Positions 31,080 to 42,900 of a stretch of DNA of 64,000 nucleotides are shown piece by piece (the stretch's first letter is position 1; each line of letters begins with the position of its first letter). The position numbers were made by a program, and so were the translations under genes. The notes beneath the pieces are model-generated. The model worked only from the letters and a program-made list of their open reading frames with translations. It did not search any database and was not told the DNA's origin. This DNA comes from Kalaharituber pfeilii (taxonomy: Eukaryota; Ascomycota; Pezizomycetes; Pezizales; Pezizaceae): assembly GCA_015179045.1 (NCBI GenBank), contig WHUZ01000021.1, positions 124,001-188,000 on the forward strand. The letters run 5' to 3'.

Positions 31080-32487
31080 CTCGGAGGGGAAGTGAAGTAG
31101 GTTGACTTTTTGTCGAAAAGTCTTCAGAACAATTGTATGGGTTTTACACAGAAAAATACGACACACGTAAATTTTATTAGCTGCATAAAATTCAATAAGG
31201 TGTCGCATTACCACCGGCCTCAATAACAGCTCGAAGATACTTCTAACTAATGACAAGAGACGCTCTTTGGTTATTTTTTCCCACTCTTCTTGGAGCTTTT
31301 TCTTCAGTAAGGTTAAATCCTTAATGCGCGCATACTTTAAACCCAATTCCACTTCCATGTTACCTCAAAGCAGTTCAATGGGATTTAAATCCGGGGATTG
31401 CGCTACCAACTCTAAAGATTCCATCCTATTTTTAATTCGGCATGCTTTTGAATGACCATTATGACCTGTTGCACCATCTTCCATTACTACAGTCTATTCA
31501 TAGAACTCACAAGCTTCATGCCAAAAAGGTATAAGCAAAGGATCTAGAATATTAGTAGTATATTTCGATGAATCCATTTTTGTACCAGATGGTATAAAAT
31601 AAAGATCCGATTTTAACTCTCTACAAAAGGCACCCTATACTATAACTGATTGCTAACTGGATTCCCATATCTCATCAACACAGTCAAGATGAATTTCTTC
31701 ACTTGTATGACGAATTACTAATAGTCGATGTCTGAAACCCATGGTGTTATATGTAGATTTATCTGTCCAAACAACACATAACCAATCCTTCTCCATAAAA
31801 TGTAGATGTTTCTGATATCATGCAACTTGTTTTGGTTTATTGTCATCTCCGATGCCCCATTTTTTTCAAGGGTATCTTTTGTAATATCCCATACTTTTTG
31901 GACTGCACGTGTTGAATATTCATATCTCATGGCTTCTTTAATTTCTTTCCAGGATAACCGCCATGTATATCGATCTCGTATAATGAACTCCTTCAACCAC
32001 TACTTCTCTTCTTCGGTAAAAAGAATGGAATGGCCAGTTCTTTTTCTATTACTTAGAGTACCAAGTATTTTCACTCATTTATAAATCACTTCACATGATC
32101 AATAGTCTACATTGACAAGAGCTGCTATATCTTTCCACTTCATTTGTGCATCGTCACGTAAAATAATAATTCGGAGATACTTATCTTGAGTAGTTTCTCA
32201 GTTGCGAATTTTATGATTGAAATCTTTGCGTGTGCCTTTGATTTTCATTTTGCTCTTATGCAGGCTTCAGCGGGGATTTGCTGTGACTGAAAAGTAGACT
32301 TATGCGAGTGGGTTGGAAACAAAAGGAGCATGAAACCATACGAAGCATGTAGGAAAGTATGCGTGTTGAGTAAACAATACTTTCTATATAACAAACAGCT
32401 GGATCCAATCCTAGCAACTACCCCGGCCGCCCCTATCATATTGTATGCAACTTTTCGTACTTCTGAAGACTTACCCCTACCCCCGAG
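31080..32487. mobile_element. Tc1/mariner-type transposon, 1408 bp, TA target
   Basis: The ends CTCGGAGGGGAAGTG and inverted CCCCTACCCCCGAG are flanked by TA (31078-31079 and 32488-32489). Copy 1 has the corresponding empty site at tactagtacagtac (about 26100-26110). It carries a decayed transposase on the minus strand. The inverted ends match only over about 10-20 bp with mismatches. Confidence 0.8.
31100..32248 (-). pseudogene. Decayed Tc1-type transposase
   Basis: From the ATG at 32248 the minus strand gives MKIKGTRKDFNHK, then helix-turn-helix-like segments (LSWKEIKEAMRYEYSTRAVQ), DDE-domain pieces around the residues following ILWRR, and a C-terminal motif WEKITKERLLSLVRSI typical of Tc1 transposases. 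Several in-frame stops are TGA where CGA would be expected (for example after KIRN and VDY). That fits C-to-T change at CpG, as in repeat-induced point mutation. No intact frame exceeds about 95 codons, so the enzyme is inactive. The DDE triad cannot be assigned with certainty. Confidence 0.7.
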
Positions 32488-32769
32488 TACAGTATCTAGA
32501 CAAAAGTGTACGCCACCCCAACTATGCAATAATAGTAAAAGCGCATATACACTGCATTAACCTTCATAATGCAGTAGGAAAAATAGTAGATCAAGCCCTT
32601 GTAAACAGAATACTACGAACTTCCAGGTAAATATATAAGGCAAAAGAAATCAGCTAAACATGCAAACATGCATAAACATGGGACTACTGCAACAGAATAC
32701 TGTACCGGAAAGAAGACTTTCAAAAAACGGCTCAGTTCGCTTAAGATACAGCCCAACGCTGCTCACCTC

Positions 32770-32852
32770 CGAGTCTCTTACCACTAATACTTAGTATATA
32801 CACCAGCGCTTCGCCTTTAGTACTGCTGCAATCCGTCGTGGCATACTCTCAT
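32770..32852 (-). pseudogene. Fragment of a second Tc1-type transposase C terminus
   Basis: The minus strand reads YESMPRRIAAVLKAK followed by a remnant of the usual G-x-T-K-Y end. The SMPRRIxAVIxAKG motif is the classic Tc1 transposase C terminus. Only about 25 codons remain and it ends at a T-rich tract. Confidence 0.7.
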
Positions 32853-33061
32853 AGATTTTTTTTTTTTTTTTTTTTGAATATCAAAGGTCAAGTATTATAT
32901 CCAAGAGTATAAGAATAATAACCCAATCAATGAACTATACCAAGCACATATCTAGAGCACCGTACATGTTCTATTCAGAGTATACACTTGTCCAATATCA
33001 TGAATTAATGTACTCTTGATAATGCAAAAAGGTGATCTCTCCCTCTCCCCCTTGCATATTA

Positions 33062-33116
33062 CACCTCGCCATAGCCCCTAGGGCGGCACGCGAGTAATGA
33101 TATTAAAAAAAAAAAA
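33062..33116 (+). mobile_element. LINE-A tail with poly(A)
   Basis: cacctcgccatagcccctag and ggcggcacgcgagtaatgat, then att and about 12 A. The upstream body is not identifiable. Confidence 0.75.
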
Positions 33117-34445
33117 CACAAAAAAAAGTCCAAATACATCTCCAACCCTCACCTCCACATCCCACACTCCCATTCTAATTCTACTTTACGCCACCGGTAT
33201 GTATCCAACCTTCCCCTCTCCCCTCCCTAACTTATTCACAACCGAGCAGAACCTCCCTTCATACCTTAGCCACGATATCATTCCCTTTTCTAATTTTATT
33301 TTATTTTTTTTTATTTTAAAAAAAAAAGAGTCTTTTTTCTTATCTTCCCAAATCACCGCCCGTATAAACCCCCACTAGACCATACACACGTGCATCTTTC
33401 TCCACCACCTCCATAACCTTACACCATCTCCACCTCCCCACTCGCCATTCCCCTCTCCCTCCCTCCTCTCCGCTCCCTACTGCTGCCCAGCTGTAGGCGT
33501 ACATCGCATCCACTCATATTAGAACCAAGTCACTATCGCCCTAACCATATACAGGACTCTTCGACCCCGGGATTTTCAGTACCCCCATATCCCGGATCCT
33601 TCCAATCCTACCCATCGTCATTTGCGACCAAACTAACGACCTACACCATCTACTCCGCCCAAAAAATTCTCCCCACCGTACTCTCCTCTCCCACAATCCG
33701 TTACGGACATCCCAGCCAGAAATTCAGTCACCATACCCCATAAATCTCCCATTATAAATTTTTTCTTTTTTTCCCCATTTCTATCTTATCAATGAACAAA
33801 AAAATCCTGCGAGCTTTTTTCTTCCGCGAATTTATATTTATCCACTGCGCACACCCGTAAATCCCGATTTCAACAAAAAAAAAAAAAAAAAAAAAAAAGA
33901 AATAAAATAAAATAAAATAAAATAAAATAATAAAAAAAAACGGGAACCCCGCACCAAAAACATATATCTCTGCGTGATCCCTAACGTATACCAGCGGGTA
34001 TATATGTAAACATCCCATATACGACTCACCACAAAATACAAACTCCACTACCGTCATGCGTTCAGGGTAACGTCAACCATACACCATCCCAGGCCGGTAA
34101 AGTCTTCCGGCTACGCAAGAGATCCACATCCACTCCTGAGAAACCGCTATACAACGCACAAAGCAGTCGGAGAGGAGTCCGGCGCGTTGAATTATAATTA
34201 TAGTGGGGTAGCTGGTAATCCAACATGCTACATACATTAGGCAGTAGTGAATTTATCCATGAGGCGAAAAACACAGAAAAAGAAAGAAAAAAAAAAAAAA
34301 AGGCCTGAAGTAGGCCAAGGTATCTTGGTGACAAAAACACAAGTGGAAGTTCGAAACTAAAACTCCGCGTGGGTATTCGAAAAAAGAGATCGTCAAAACC
34401 GGTGGTTTGATGTTCTCATCCCTCTTCAACCTCGATTCTCTCCCT
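33117..34445. other. No gene; G-depleted pyrimidine-rich tract and AAAAT repeats
   Basis: From about 33120 to 33780 the plus strand is rich in C, T and A and very poor in G, without a recognisable frame. A poly(A) run with (AAAAT)n follows at 33878-33940. The rest up to the acetyltransferase gene is unassigned and includes its 3' flank. Confidence 0.4.
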
Positions 34446-36051
34446 CTATTCCTGTCCGTCCTTTGCTAATTTCCCTAACCACTCTTCCACAACCCCCATT
34501 ACCTTTCCGATCTCCTCCCTCGTCGCTACGCCCTCCTGCCACGTCAACGCAATCGCCATCCCCCCGTCCTGCCCTTCCCCCTCCACCGTAACAACACTAC
34601 AGTGCACCGCCGCCCCCGTGACCGCCGCGCTCTGCGTGAATTTCATCTCCGCCACCCCCCACCCCTCACTAGTGCTCCCGCCGAACTTCACCGCCCCGAT
34701 ATTCGACATCTCCAAGCTCTCAACCCGCCTCTTCCCGATCTTGCTCCGGAAAAATGTGTCAAAGTCCGCGACGAACCGTAGCAGCCCGCTCTCGGTGTTG
34801 CGGCCTTGGTCCCCAAGTATGCGGTCGATGGTCGCCTTTGACCGGCGCGACTCCGACCAGAGGCCGTCGGAGCCGGCAAGGGAGGGCCCGAGATACGTCT
34901 CCTTGAACTGCGTCACGAAGCAGCCCATGACCGCGTCGGTGCCGGCGCCGCCGGAGCTGACGTCCGCCTCCTCTGCGGGTACGTACGGGGTAATCTCGGC
35001 ACCTAGCCACCGCCGCATCGAGACCAGTCCGCACACAACGAGCTTTTCGGGACCTATCTCAGCCAGGCCCCGTGCAAGAACTGTTTGCAGGAGGGCGGTG
35101 ATGCTGGTGCGGTTTCTCCGGCAGCTGCTGCGTAGCGCCGAAATCATGTCCCCCGGGACCCAGAGAGTGATCAACTCGGTCTTCAGCGCGCCAGTGCCAC
35201 CTTCGGAGGGGGGCAGAAAGGGAAAATACGTCTCGCGCGCACGGCCGGCGCTGGAGGAGCACATCCACAATTTGTCGTCCCTGCGGTCGGGGCGGAGGTA
35301 CTCGTCGTACACGGCTTTCAGGATGTATCCGACTCCGAGCGGGAGCGAGTGCACAGTCTCCAGTGCGGGTGGGAGCGGACGACGGTCTTTGGCAGCAATT
35401 TCGATGAGGTTTGCGACATCGGAAGTGGTCTGGGGGGCAGAATTCAGAGCGCGGAGGACGGCGCGGTGGAACGCAACGCCGCTGATGGCGTCGCCGATGG
35501 CGTGGTGGAACGCGAAGATGAGCCAGACGCCCTGGGGGGGGGTGAAGATGACCCGAACCCGCCAGACGGGGCCGCCAGACTGTAGTTGGGACTTGAAGTC
35601 ACGGTTGAGGATGCCTTGGATCTCGGAGTCGGCATCGAAATTATGGCTGGCTTCAGGCGTCGGGGACCACTCAACGACGGTGTCTAGATTAACGCTGTCA
35701 ATGGAGGCGAAGTAGGGCTTGGAAGTGTGTTCGTCCTTGATGGTGACCGATAACATTGGATGGCGTACGATCGCCTCCGAGAGCGCATAGTAAAGTATCG
35801 GCTTGAAGGCCTCTGGCGCCAGAAAGGCACCGGGGGTGTCAGTGGGGGGCGGTCGGTAGAGTGTGGCAGTCGTTACACAGCGATAGAACGTCAGGTGGTG
35901 GCGGTAGGTGGAGTATTTTTCAGTCAAGCCTGTAGGAGTATGAGAGGTCCGTTAATCGGTTAGTCGCATTCGTGGGTTTTGGAGAGGGGAAAGGGAGGGG
36001 GGTAGTACCCGCATAGCGGAGGAAGGCGGGATCTTTGTGCAGTTTCGGCAT
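34446..36051 (-). CDS. Alcohol O-acetyltransferase-like enzyme (508 aa)
   Basis: Two exons: 36051-36009 (MPKLHKDPAFLRYA plus one base) and 35929-34446, with a 79-bp intron (GTACTA donor, CTACAG acceptor, phase 1). The protein belongs to the condensation/BAHD-like superfamily close to fungal alcohol acetyltransferases (Atf type), which transfer an acyl group from acyl-CoA to alcohols or amines. The catalytic HHxxxD is seen as FAFHHAIGDAISG near residues 154-165. An N-terminal RHHLTFYRCV segment and a C-terminal ESLEMSNIGAVKFGG segment are also typical of the family. The length fits (usual 450-530). No signal peptide is seen; cytosol or lipid droplet would be expected. The gene is GC-rich, unlike its AT-rich flanks. 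The substrate cannot be inferred and there are no pathway neighbours. Confidence 0.85.
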
Positions 36052-39000
36052 CGTGAGAGCTTGAGGTGTGCACCGTGTGCGTGCGCAGGCTGCGATAGCG
36101 CAGTTGAGGTTGCTTGTGAAGTGAGGCCGCCGTTAACAGTACGCTGGGAGGGATGAGTTCAGTTGGTGGAAGGCAGCTGGAATCTTAGAAAGAAGAGCGC
36201 TGCCATGCTCCGGCCCCGTTGTTGCCAAGGCCGAGGAACGGGAACTGAAATAGGGGGAAGTATGCCGTACGCGAGAGCATGCCTGATAGGCTCTTCTTCC
36301 AACGTTCACGAAATTACCGTGATGTCGTAGGGGGCGGCGATGGAACGAGCGGGGGAATCTGAAGCGCGAGTGTGGCGCGTCGTACAGAGCCCACAAATAT
36401 TCTACTTATCTCCCAGCCCACTTGCAGATGCAGTAACCAATCGGCTTCTGCCGAAGAACGCAGGTGAGAGAGTGTCGGGGGGTGGGAGGGGCGGGGGTAG
36501 ATGCCTGAAATCTCCATCGCTCGCACGGTCAGGTTTTGATTAGGGTACTCCGATTGTGACTTGAAGTAATCTACTTGATTCACAGAAGCCGGAATAATTG
36601 CCATTTGCACTACTGTAAGGTGTTGATGAGAACTATGCGACGGATACAACGTTACATCGCATCAATTGAAAAATTTCATCAATGAATTACGGTATGTCAC
36701 TGTCCTCAACGAAACGAATCAGGCCACTGGTAACTACATGTAAGTAGGGCTCCAAATTTATGCTGTACTCCGTATCTGTTACAATAATGGTACTTGTTTC
36801 AATAACCGAACCCAGAAGTGTTCCTTTCAAGTTCATGAAGGGGACCAACCTTGCATTTCCTCTGCACCCACTTGAACTTATTATTTTTAGCCCGCGCGCC
36901 GAGACTTTCACACCAGAGCACATAGTGCTCACGTAATAGTTATCTACCCGCAGCAGGTAAGCTAGCCGCAAGTAGAAGGTTACCCGACCGTTGCAACGGT
37001 TTAACATTTCTTCTTCTATCATATGATAGGCAGCCACATGAATGGCTGGACTAGCGATGATGGGGGCTGATAAATTTACTCTAGGTTCAAGGATTGAGAG
37101 CTGCAAAGGAAGAGGAATGCTCAGGGGAGTGCACGTGATTTACATGCTTTGTTCGCTACTTGTACTCTACTGAGTATCATTTTTCGCACCCTTTTCTCAG
37201 TTTCAGAGGAAAAGACCCGTTAGATAAATATGATTCTGAAGACCTCACAATTCGGATTCTGGAAGAAATGAAGTTCTACGGAAACACTTTGAGATTGACG
37301 TTTGCGCGGGATAATCAATCGTCAAATCCAGCAAAACCCACGGCGCAGTACCTGCGTATACCAGTAACAAATCTTCGTTTGTAGCCCGCAGCTGTATAGC
37401 AACCTGAAGCTGTCTCGACTATGCCGTGGCTCCACCTTATCGATAGCGCTCTCCAATGATAAATCCTGAAACAAACCCATCCACCCCTTGTTAGCTTTCG
37501 CTTGAGCCCCTGACGCATGCACGTGTGCGCCACATTGTCACATCCCGAACTCTCTGACACTTTCTAGATCCCATTTCGAAGACGTTACAGAAATAGATTC
37601 TGAAGTACAAGGGGAAACCGCAGTTTCAAGACTTAGGGAATGTACTTGTGCATACGCATGCGTCCGTGCGGCGGTAAAATAAGCTTCGAGCCGGGAGGTC
37701 GCGGCTAAAGTAGACGACACACCATGTGAATTGCAGAGGTGCACTTGTTTTGTGAGTTGTGTAACTTTGCACTTATATGGATAAGAGGCAGATAATTATG
37801 TTCCGGGAATACAGCGGCGGGATCACAGGGTGCGGTTAAATTTAGTATCATGGCCGTCGGAGGTTCTGGAGATGAAAGTAAATTACATCCTTTTATTCAC
37901 GTATGGATATTGGATATATGCCTGAAATTGATTTATGCTTAATTTGATGAAACTACCATGTGAGCTTCATATAGTTCTATTGGGTAGAATTGGCGAGAAT
38001 TTGTGTGTAGCCAAGCGCCGGTTCGTAAATACATAGTTAGTTGCGTGATAATTTAACATGATTAAGTATATTGATTGTTCGAGAAGAAGAGAGGGGATCA
38101 CCAGCTATAATAACTATAATAGTTTGGAACATATCGACGTACCTTAAGCGCTGCTTGTGCTAGGTCATGGTTAGTTAAATTGCAAACGGACGTGCCCCAG
38201 AACCTACAAAGTGAGAGTTTTCACGGGTAAACTGCAAATTGGTATCGACGTTGCATTAGGTACATATGCAGAACACTTTCACGTGGCCTTAGCTCCTACG
38301 TCGATCCTTGGGCATCCCTGTATTGATGGATCATTTTTCGCACCAGATACTTGGAGGGCTTTCTGGTGCGAATAATTAAAAGTTCCTGTGAGTTTGCCAC
38401 TTCCTCCAATGAGCTCCCTCGAAATGCATATACCCCCGCGGAATTTCCGGTGAACCCGGAGGTATCATATGGGTATTAGCTCTGATTGCTTGCACTGACA
38501 TGTGAACTATATAGTTGGGTATGCAATATTCCTTGGCAATCAAAGTTGCATAGATAGTATGAAGACCCCGGATGATATCATATATTTACAATTTGTCAAG
38601 ACGGTTGGCTAAACGGTATGGCCTCTACTCCTTTGGTACTGAACAGAGCCCAACCAAGCACTTCCGTTATACGAGAGACTCTCCCATTGCTTCTGTCATT
38701 GGAATAAGTTAAATTTGTCATCAGGCACAGATAAACATGATACTGTATATTTGAATTTTCTGATATCGTTATCTCAACAAGCCTTTGTCGGAGACATTCA
38801 GGTAACTATTAAAAGTAGTACGTATGGCTAGTCTCGGCATCGCTCTTCGCGATGCTTATTAACACACCGGACCTGTGCAGTATGTACGTACCCTTGCGAT
38901 CGCTTCTACTTTTTTTCCAACCACCACACCAACAAATGCTATTTTTAAGATCTTTAACCACTCGAGCGCTAAAGGTCTATTGATAGTTAAGCATATCTGG

Positions 39001-40142
39001 ATGTATTCTAGCGAATGCGATACGTAGGTGTGATGGTTTGGTACACACCACTATTTGCAGAGAGGTTAATTCACGCGATCACGGGAAGACAGACAGCCAC
39101 TGTGTGCAAGTGAAATTTTCGTAAAAAAAAGAAATGGGATGTACTATGGCGCAAGCACCCTGAGTGGAATACCTACTTCATAGTGCCCAAGAACATCGAG
39201 TGGGTGGTTGTATTGATGTGAATGACCGGGATGGAACAGAGGTTCCTACTATCGGGCTATAGTATAGCCCCGGTGAATATGTATAAAAATTCCAATCTCG
39301 ATAGAAGTGTGCTACTTAATTCGGAGGTACCGAGAGGTCCCGACAGGAGATGGAGTGTACGCGTGTAACCGACAAGTGAACACCATTAACGGTCATGCAT
39401 GTACCACCACCTCAGCAGGACATTCCGGAAAATGGCATATCCGTGCTGAGGTGCGTCGAGCCTTGTCCTGTTGAGTGTGGAGCGTACTGGAGACTAAGAA
39501 CTTTATTTATGACAAAGCAATGCAATGATGCACATCACTCAATATCTAACTCCGTTGTCAGCGCTAGCACCGCCTGCGTACTATCATAGAGAGTAGGTAG
39601 CTTAGAGTAGCACTACGCTCCCACATACTCGATCCTAAGTTAGTAAAACATGCAACCTATATCTGCGTCTGCGCTATGCGCAAGCGAGTGGTGTGTGGGA
39701 GAGGTAGGTTACACCAATGACCAGGGTGCATAGTACTCGTACTCGTACACTGCCTGCACGCAACGTTATATTGATAGTGAAGGTTTTCCTATTCAGCAAG
39801 GGGAGCATGAGGAGCTGAGATATAAGATGTAAGAACGCTCCGTGAGTTTCGTGCTCGACGGTATTGCCCTATATGCCAACGACACCTCAGGATTGTCTTT
39901 GAGATACTGGTTACAAAGGTAGAACGATTCGACACTGCGAGGTGAACGCTTTACATCCTGAATAGGCAAGGGTGATTGGTTCTGTGCACTTGATATAACG
40001 CGTATCTGAAGTTACTTGATCGGGGAACGAATGGGCTTGCAAAATATTTCCATTGACAACTGAGTCGCTCCCCAGCCAATTTACCCCCCTTCCGCAGGTA
40101 TCAATTCTCCGATATTATAAGCGAACTTGGACCACAGCAAAA
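36052..40142. other. Long intergenic stretch without a convincing gene
   Basis: The longest frame is 139 codons on the minus strand (37106-36687). It has no recognisable motif and may be chance. No transposon tails or clear TIRs were found, which contrasts with the rest of the window. A perfect hairpin is at 38337-38372. The last few hundred bases are presumably the receptor promoter. Confidence 0.4.
38337..38372. repeat. Perfect 10-bp hairpin
   Basis: TTCGCACCAG and CTGGTGCGAA form a perfect 10-bp stem around a 16-nt loop. It has no T run to suggest a Pol III terminator. The function is unknown. Confidence 0.6.
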
Positions 40143-41747
40143 ATGGCCACCGACTCCCTCATGAAACCCACTGAGCGCATCGCCTACGACGCCGTCTTCT
40201 ACACCCTAGCTCTCATTTTTCTCCTCCTCCGCTTCGGTATCCGCCTCACTCCCACCTCCCTACGTCGCACAATGCAAAATCCGACCATCCCGTCCATACT
40301 TGCGGATGTGCTTATGCTGCTAGCCCTTCTCATAACTACCGGTGCAATCGCGGCCGATATCTGGCTGCAACGAAGGACAATCCAATTGCAGAACGACCCT
40401 GCAGGCTTCTTAAAGTTGTTGGACCTATACCCGATCGGCATGAAGATTGCGTTTGCGAACCAGCTGTGTTGGTTGTTTTTGATGTGGAGCGTCAAAGGGG
40501 CGTTGATGTGCCTGTACTACGATATCTCGAGGCACGTGCAAAAGAGGGTTAAAATCCTAATGCACATTACCAGTGTCGTACTCGTCACCACGATGTTTGC
40601 GATTTTGGGCACCTTCATAGGGTGGTGCAGGCCGATCGAGACGAACTGGACAATCGGAGCGGAGATGTGCACGCCGCAGGCGCACATATTTCCGGTAGTG
40701 TTTACGAGTGTGCTGCATATCGTGACGGATCTGATGATCTTGACAGTTCCCTTGCTGATTCTGAGGACGCTCAAGTTGGCCAGGAGAGAGCATTATGCAC
40801 TGTACTTTATTTTCGGCATAGGATTTTTGACAGTCGGGGTTGCGATAGTGTCCCTGGCATTGCAGATTGAGATTGTGAGGTTGGATTCCCGTAGCTTGGG
40901 GTATCTAACTGATATGGAGGTCAAGGTGGAGAGAGTATATTTGTCCGCTATCGCGGAGAGCTCGATTGCGATGGTTGGCGCATGTTTGCCGAGTTTGAGG
41001 GTGTTTTTGAGGAGGATCTTGGGAGGAAAAGACGGCAGTGCCAAGAGGCCGTCGAGAGAGAAGCGGAGTTCTGAAGGGGCGAAGAGTGGAGGCAGCAAGG
41101 GGTCGAGTGCGCCGCTGTTCGCGAGGGCGGGGTTATTTGCGAGTAACAATTCTCGTGCACCCACTCCGGATCCAACTTCAGGGCGTAGGCCCATCGTCGT
41201 CAACTATCCCCCAGCGAACGTGGAGGGGAGTCCAGTGCAGATGCAAAAGCCGCTCCTGGGGGTGAGTGCACTTGCGAGCCCGGCGTTGAGCCATCTATCG
41301 GCCGGATCAAGGCCACAGAGCGATTTGTCCACGGTAAGCACTTCGGCGCCTATGAACCCGCACAGTGGGTATGCAGTAGGCAGGTACCCGTCCTTGGACT
41401 CGCTGGTGATGAGTCCTGGGGAGGTTGAAATCCAGTCGGCAGCGGGGCAGCAGCCGATGGTACAGCAGCAACAACAACAACATACGTACCACAGCGGGGA
41501 ATACGATGAAGAGAGGAATGTCGGGGTCGGGATTGCGGTCGACGCGGGGGCGGGGGCGGGGGTGGGGAATAGCCCCTATGCAGCTGCAGTACAGCAGCAA
41601 TATCAGAATACGTCAGGACCAGAGTTGTCACGACCGCGGCCAACGCACCCATATACACATCAGCGAACATGGTCCGGTAATGCACCGGCATTGGATAAGG
41701 TGCTGCCGTTGCCCCCAATGGAGGCGGGGGATTTGAGCAGGGGTTGA
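40143..41747 (+). CDS. Seven-helix PTH11/fungal-rhodopsin-like membrane protein (534 aa)
   Basis: An integral plasma-membrane protein of the fungal rhodopsin-like or PTH11-related group, putative receptors for surface or nutrient cues. I chose the ATG at 40143 (context CAAAAATGGCC); the frame is open upstream but only by non-ATG codons. Seven hydrophobic segments are clear: about residues 17-36, 52-75, 98-122, 137-160, 183-208, 218-242 and 264-288 (for example FYTLALIFLLLRF, CWLFLMWSVKGALMCLYY, GIGFLTVGVAIVSLALQI). The conserved WCRP motif in the loop after helix 4 and SLRVF after helix 7 fit the family. From about residue 295 the tail is cytoplasmic, Ser/Gly/Pro-rich and ends with a polyglutamine patch. 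There is no CFEM domain. No introns are needed. The ligand is unknown. Confidence 0.85.
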   Translation: MATDSLMKPTERIAYDAVFYTLALIFLLLRFGIRLTPTSLRRTMQNPTIPSILADVLMLLALLITTGAIAADIWLQRRTIQLQNDPAGFLKLLDLYPIGMKIAFANQLCWLFLMWSVKGALMCLYYDISRHVQKRVKILMHITSVVLVTTMFAILGTFIGWCRPIETNWTIGAEMCTPQAHIFPVVFTSVLHIVTDLMILTVPLLILRTLKLARREHYALYFIFGIGFLTVGVAIVSLALQIEIVRLDSRSLGYLTDMEVKVERVYLSAIAESSIAMVGACLPSLRVFLRRILGGKDGSAKRPSREKRSSEGAKSGGSKGSSAPLFARAGLFASNNSRAPTPDPTSGRRPIVVNYPPANVEGSPVQMQKPLLGVSALASPALSHLSAGSRPQSDLSTVSTSAPMNPHSGYAVGRYPSLDSLVMSPGEVEIQSAAGQQPMVQQQQQQHTYHSGEYDEERNVGVGIAVDAGAGAGVGNSPYAAAVQQQYQNTSGPELSRPRPTHPYTHQRTWSGNAPALDKVLPLPPMEAGDLSRG

Positions 41748-42900
41748 GCTAATTCAGGTTCTGCCGTTACATATTGGGTTTGAAAAGTACATTGAGTGAT
41801 ACTTTTTAGCATTCGATTTTGTCGGTTTATATTTTACTAGTCACTGGGCTGTTTATATACCTTGTCCCCGTTTTCATGTTTATGGGCATTCATATTTCTC
41901 ACTTTTTTCATCCAGGACTCAAATTTTTTCCAACTGCTACTGGTCTGTTTCTCGGTACATGGTGTCATTTCCCTCATTCTTTTTTTTTTTTTTTTTTTTT
42001 TTCCCTCTTTCCACTTACACTCTTGTGCGGTCCTTGGGAAACAACTCTATTTTTCTCTCGATTTATTAGGTTTTTCGATTTTTCGGATTTCATGGGGAAA
42101 AAAAAATACATGGATGGCATGGCGTTACTGTTTTTTTTTTTTCTTTTTTTTTTAAAAAATACTGCATTTCTTGTCATGGTGTTTTGAGCGAGCATGGTCA
42201 CAGGTACTTTTCATGGGGGGGTGGAATTGCAAAGATGAGGAGTTGTACTGGTGGCAAGATTTCCTGGTTATATGCGTATGTAGTGGTAATTGGATAGGAT
42301 GTTATGAATGGATCGTTGAGTGTGTACTCGGGACGTCCGTCATCGCAGATACCGAATATGGTATAATGGTGCTGTACTCAATTGAATTTCTGGCTGTCTC
42401 GTTCAACATGTTTTTCGTATCACGTTACCCCGCTTGCAGCTGTTCGCCATGGCGGGGCAGTAGAGTTCAAGTTGGTACATGAGTTAACATCCGGCATCTC
42501 GCTTCTTGCCTACCACAGTAGTATTGAATTGGCAATCAGGCTACATACATTTCCCATTCCATCTCTCCATGCGGGACGTGTATAAAGCTTTTGGTACAGC
42601 AATTGACAATCCCAGTTCAGTGCAGGTGAAACAGTGCTCGTGGCTGGAGTTAGCTTTACCAGGGTCCACGCAAGGGAAATTGAGGTTGACAAATATTGCT
42701 CCGCAGCAAGAGCAATTTTGGAGTAAAGAAAGAGATAAGCATAATTTTACTAGTAAGAGGTGCAGGTGTAACTAGTTTTGTGTGCTACGCATTTAGCATA
42801 AAATAAACATCTGGACTGCTTTTTTTTCTCATTAGAAAACACCCAACATGGTGGCGATAAAGCACTTCACCGTTTTAGCAGGCCAGTGATGATAGGAATG
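41748..42900. other. No gene; T-rich tracts and a LINE-B tail
   Basis: The 3' flank of the receptor contains poly(T) tracts (41979-42001 and about 42130-42153). A minus-oriented LINE-B tail is at about 42412-42460. Otherwise unassigned. Confidence 0.4.
42412..42460 (-). mobile_element. LINE-B tail, minus orientation
   Basis: tttttcgtatcacgttaccc and cgcttgcagctgttcgccat followed by ggcggggcag is the reverse complement of the LINE-B end. No long poly(T) remains, so it is old. Confidence 0.6.

Larger units (their letters stand above)
26700..32757. repeat. Tandem segmental duplication, copy 2
   Basis: Matches copy 1 (23086-26390) in the same orientation. It is enlarged by three later insertions: LINE-B at 26832-28008, a LINE-A tail at 29178-29419 and a Tc1-like element at 31080-32487. 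The fascin-like gene in this copy is broken. Confidence 0.9.

Noticed and set aside
34618..35715. 365-codon plus-strand open frame
   Set aside because: It is antisense to the acetyltransferase gene, GC-rich, and shows no domain. The minus frame has the HHAIGD motif and correct splicing.
36687..37106. 139-codon minus frame as a gene
   Set aside because: No motif, no splice signals and no homologous pattern. The length is within chance for this composition.
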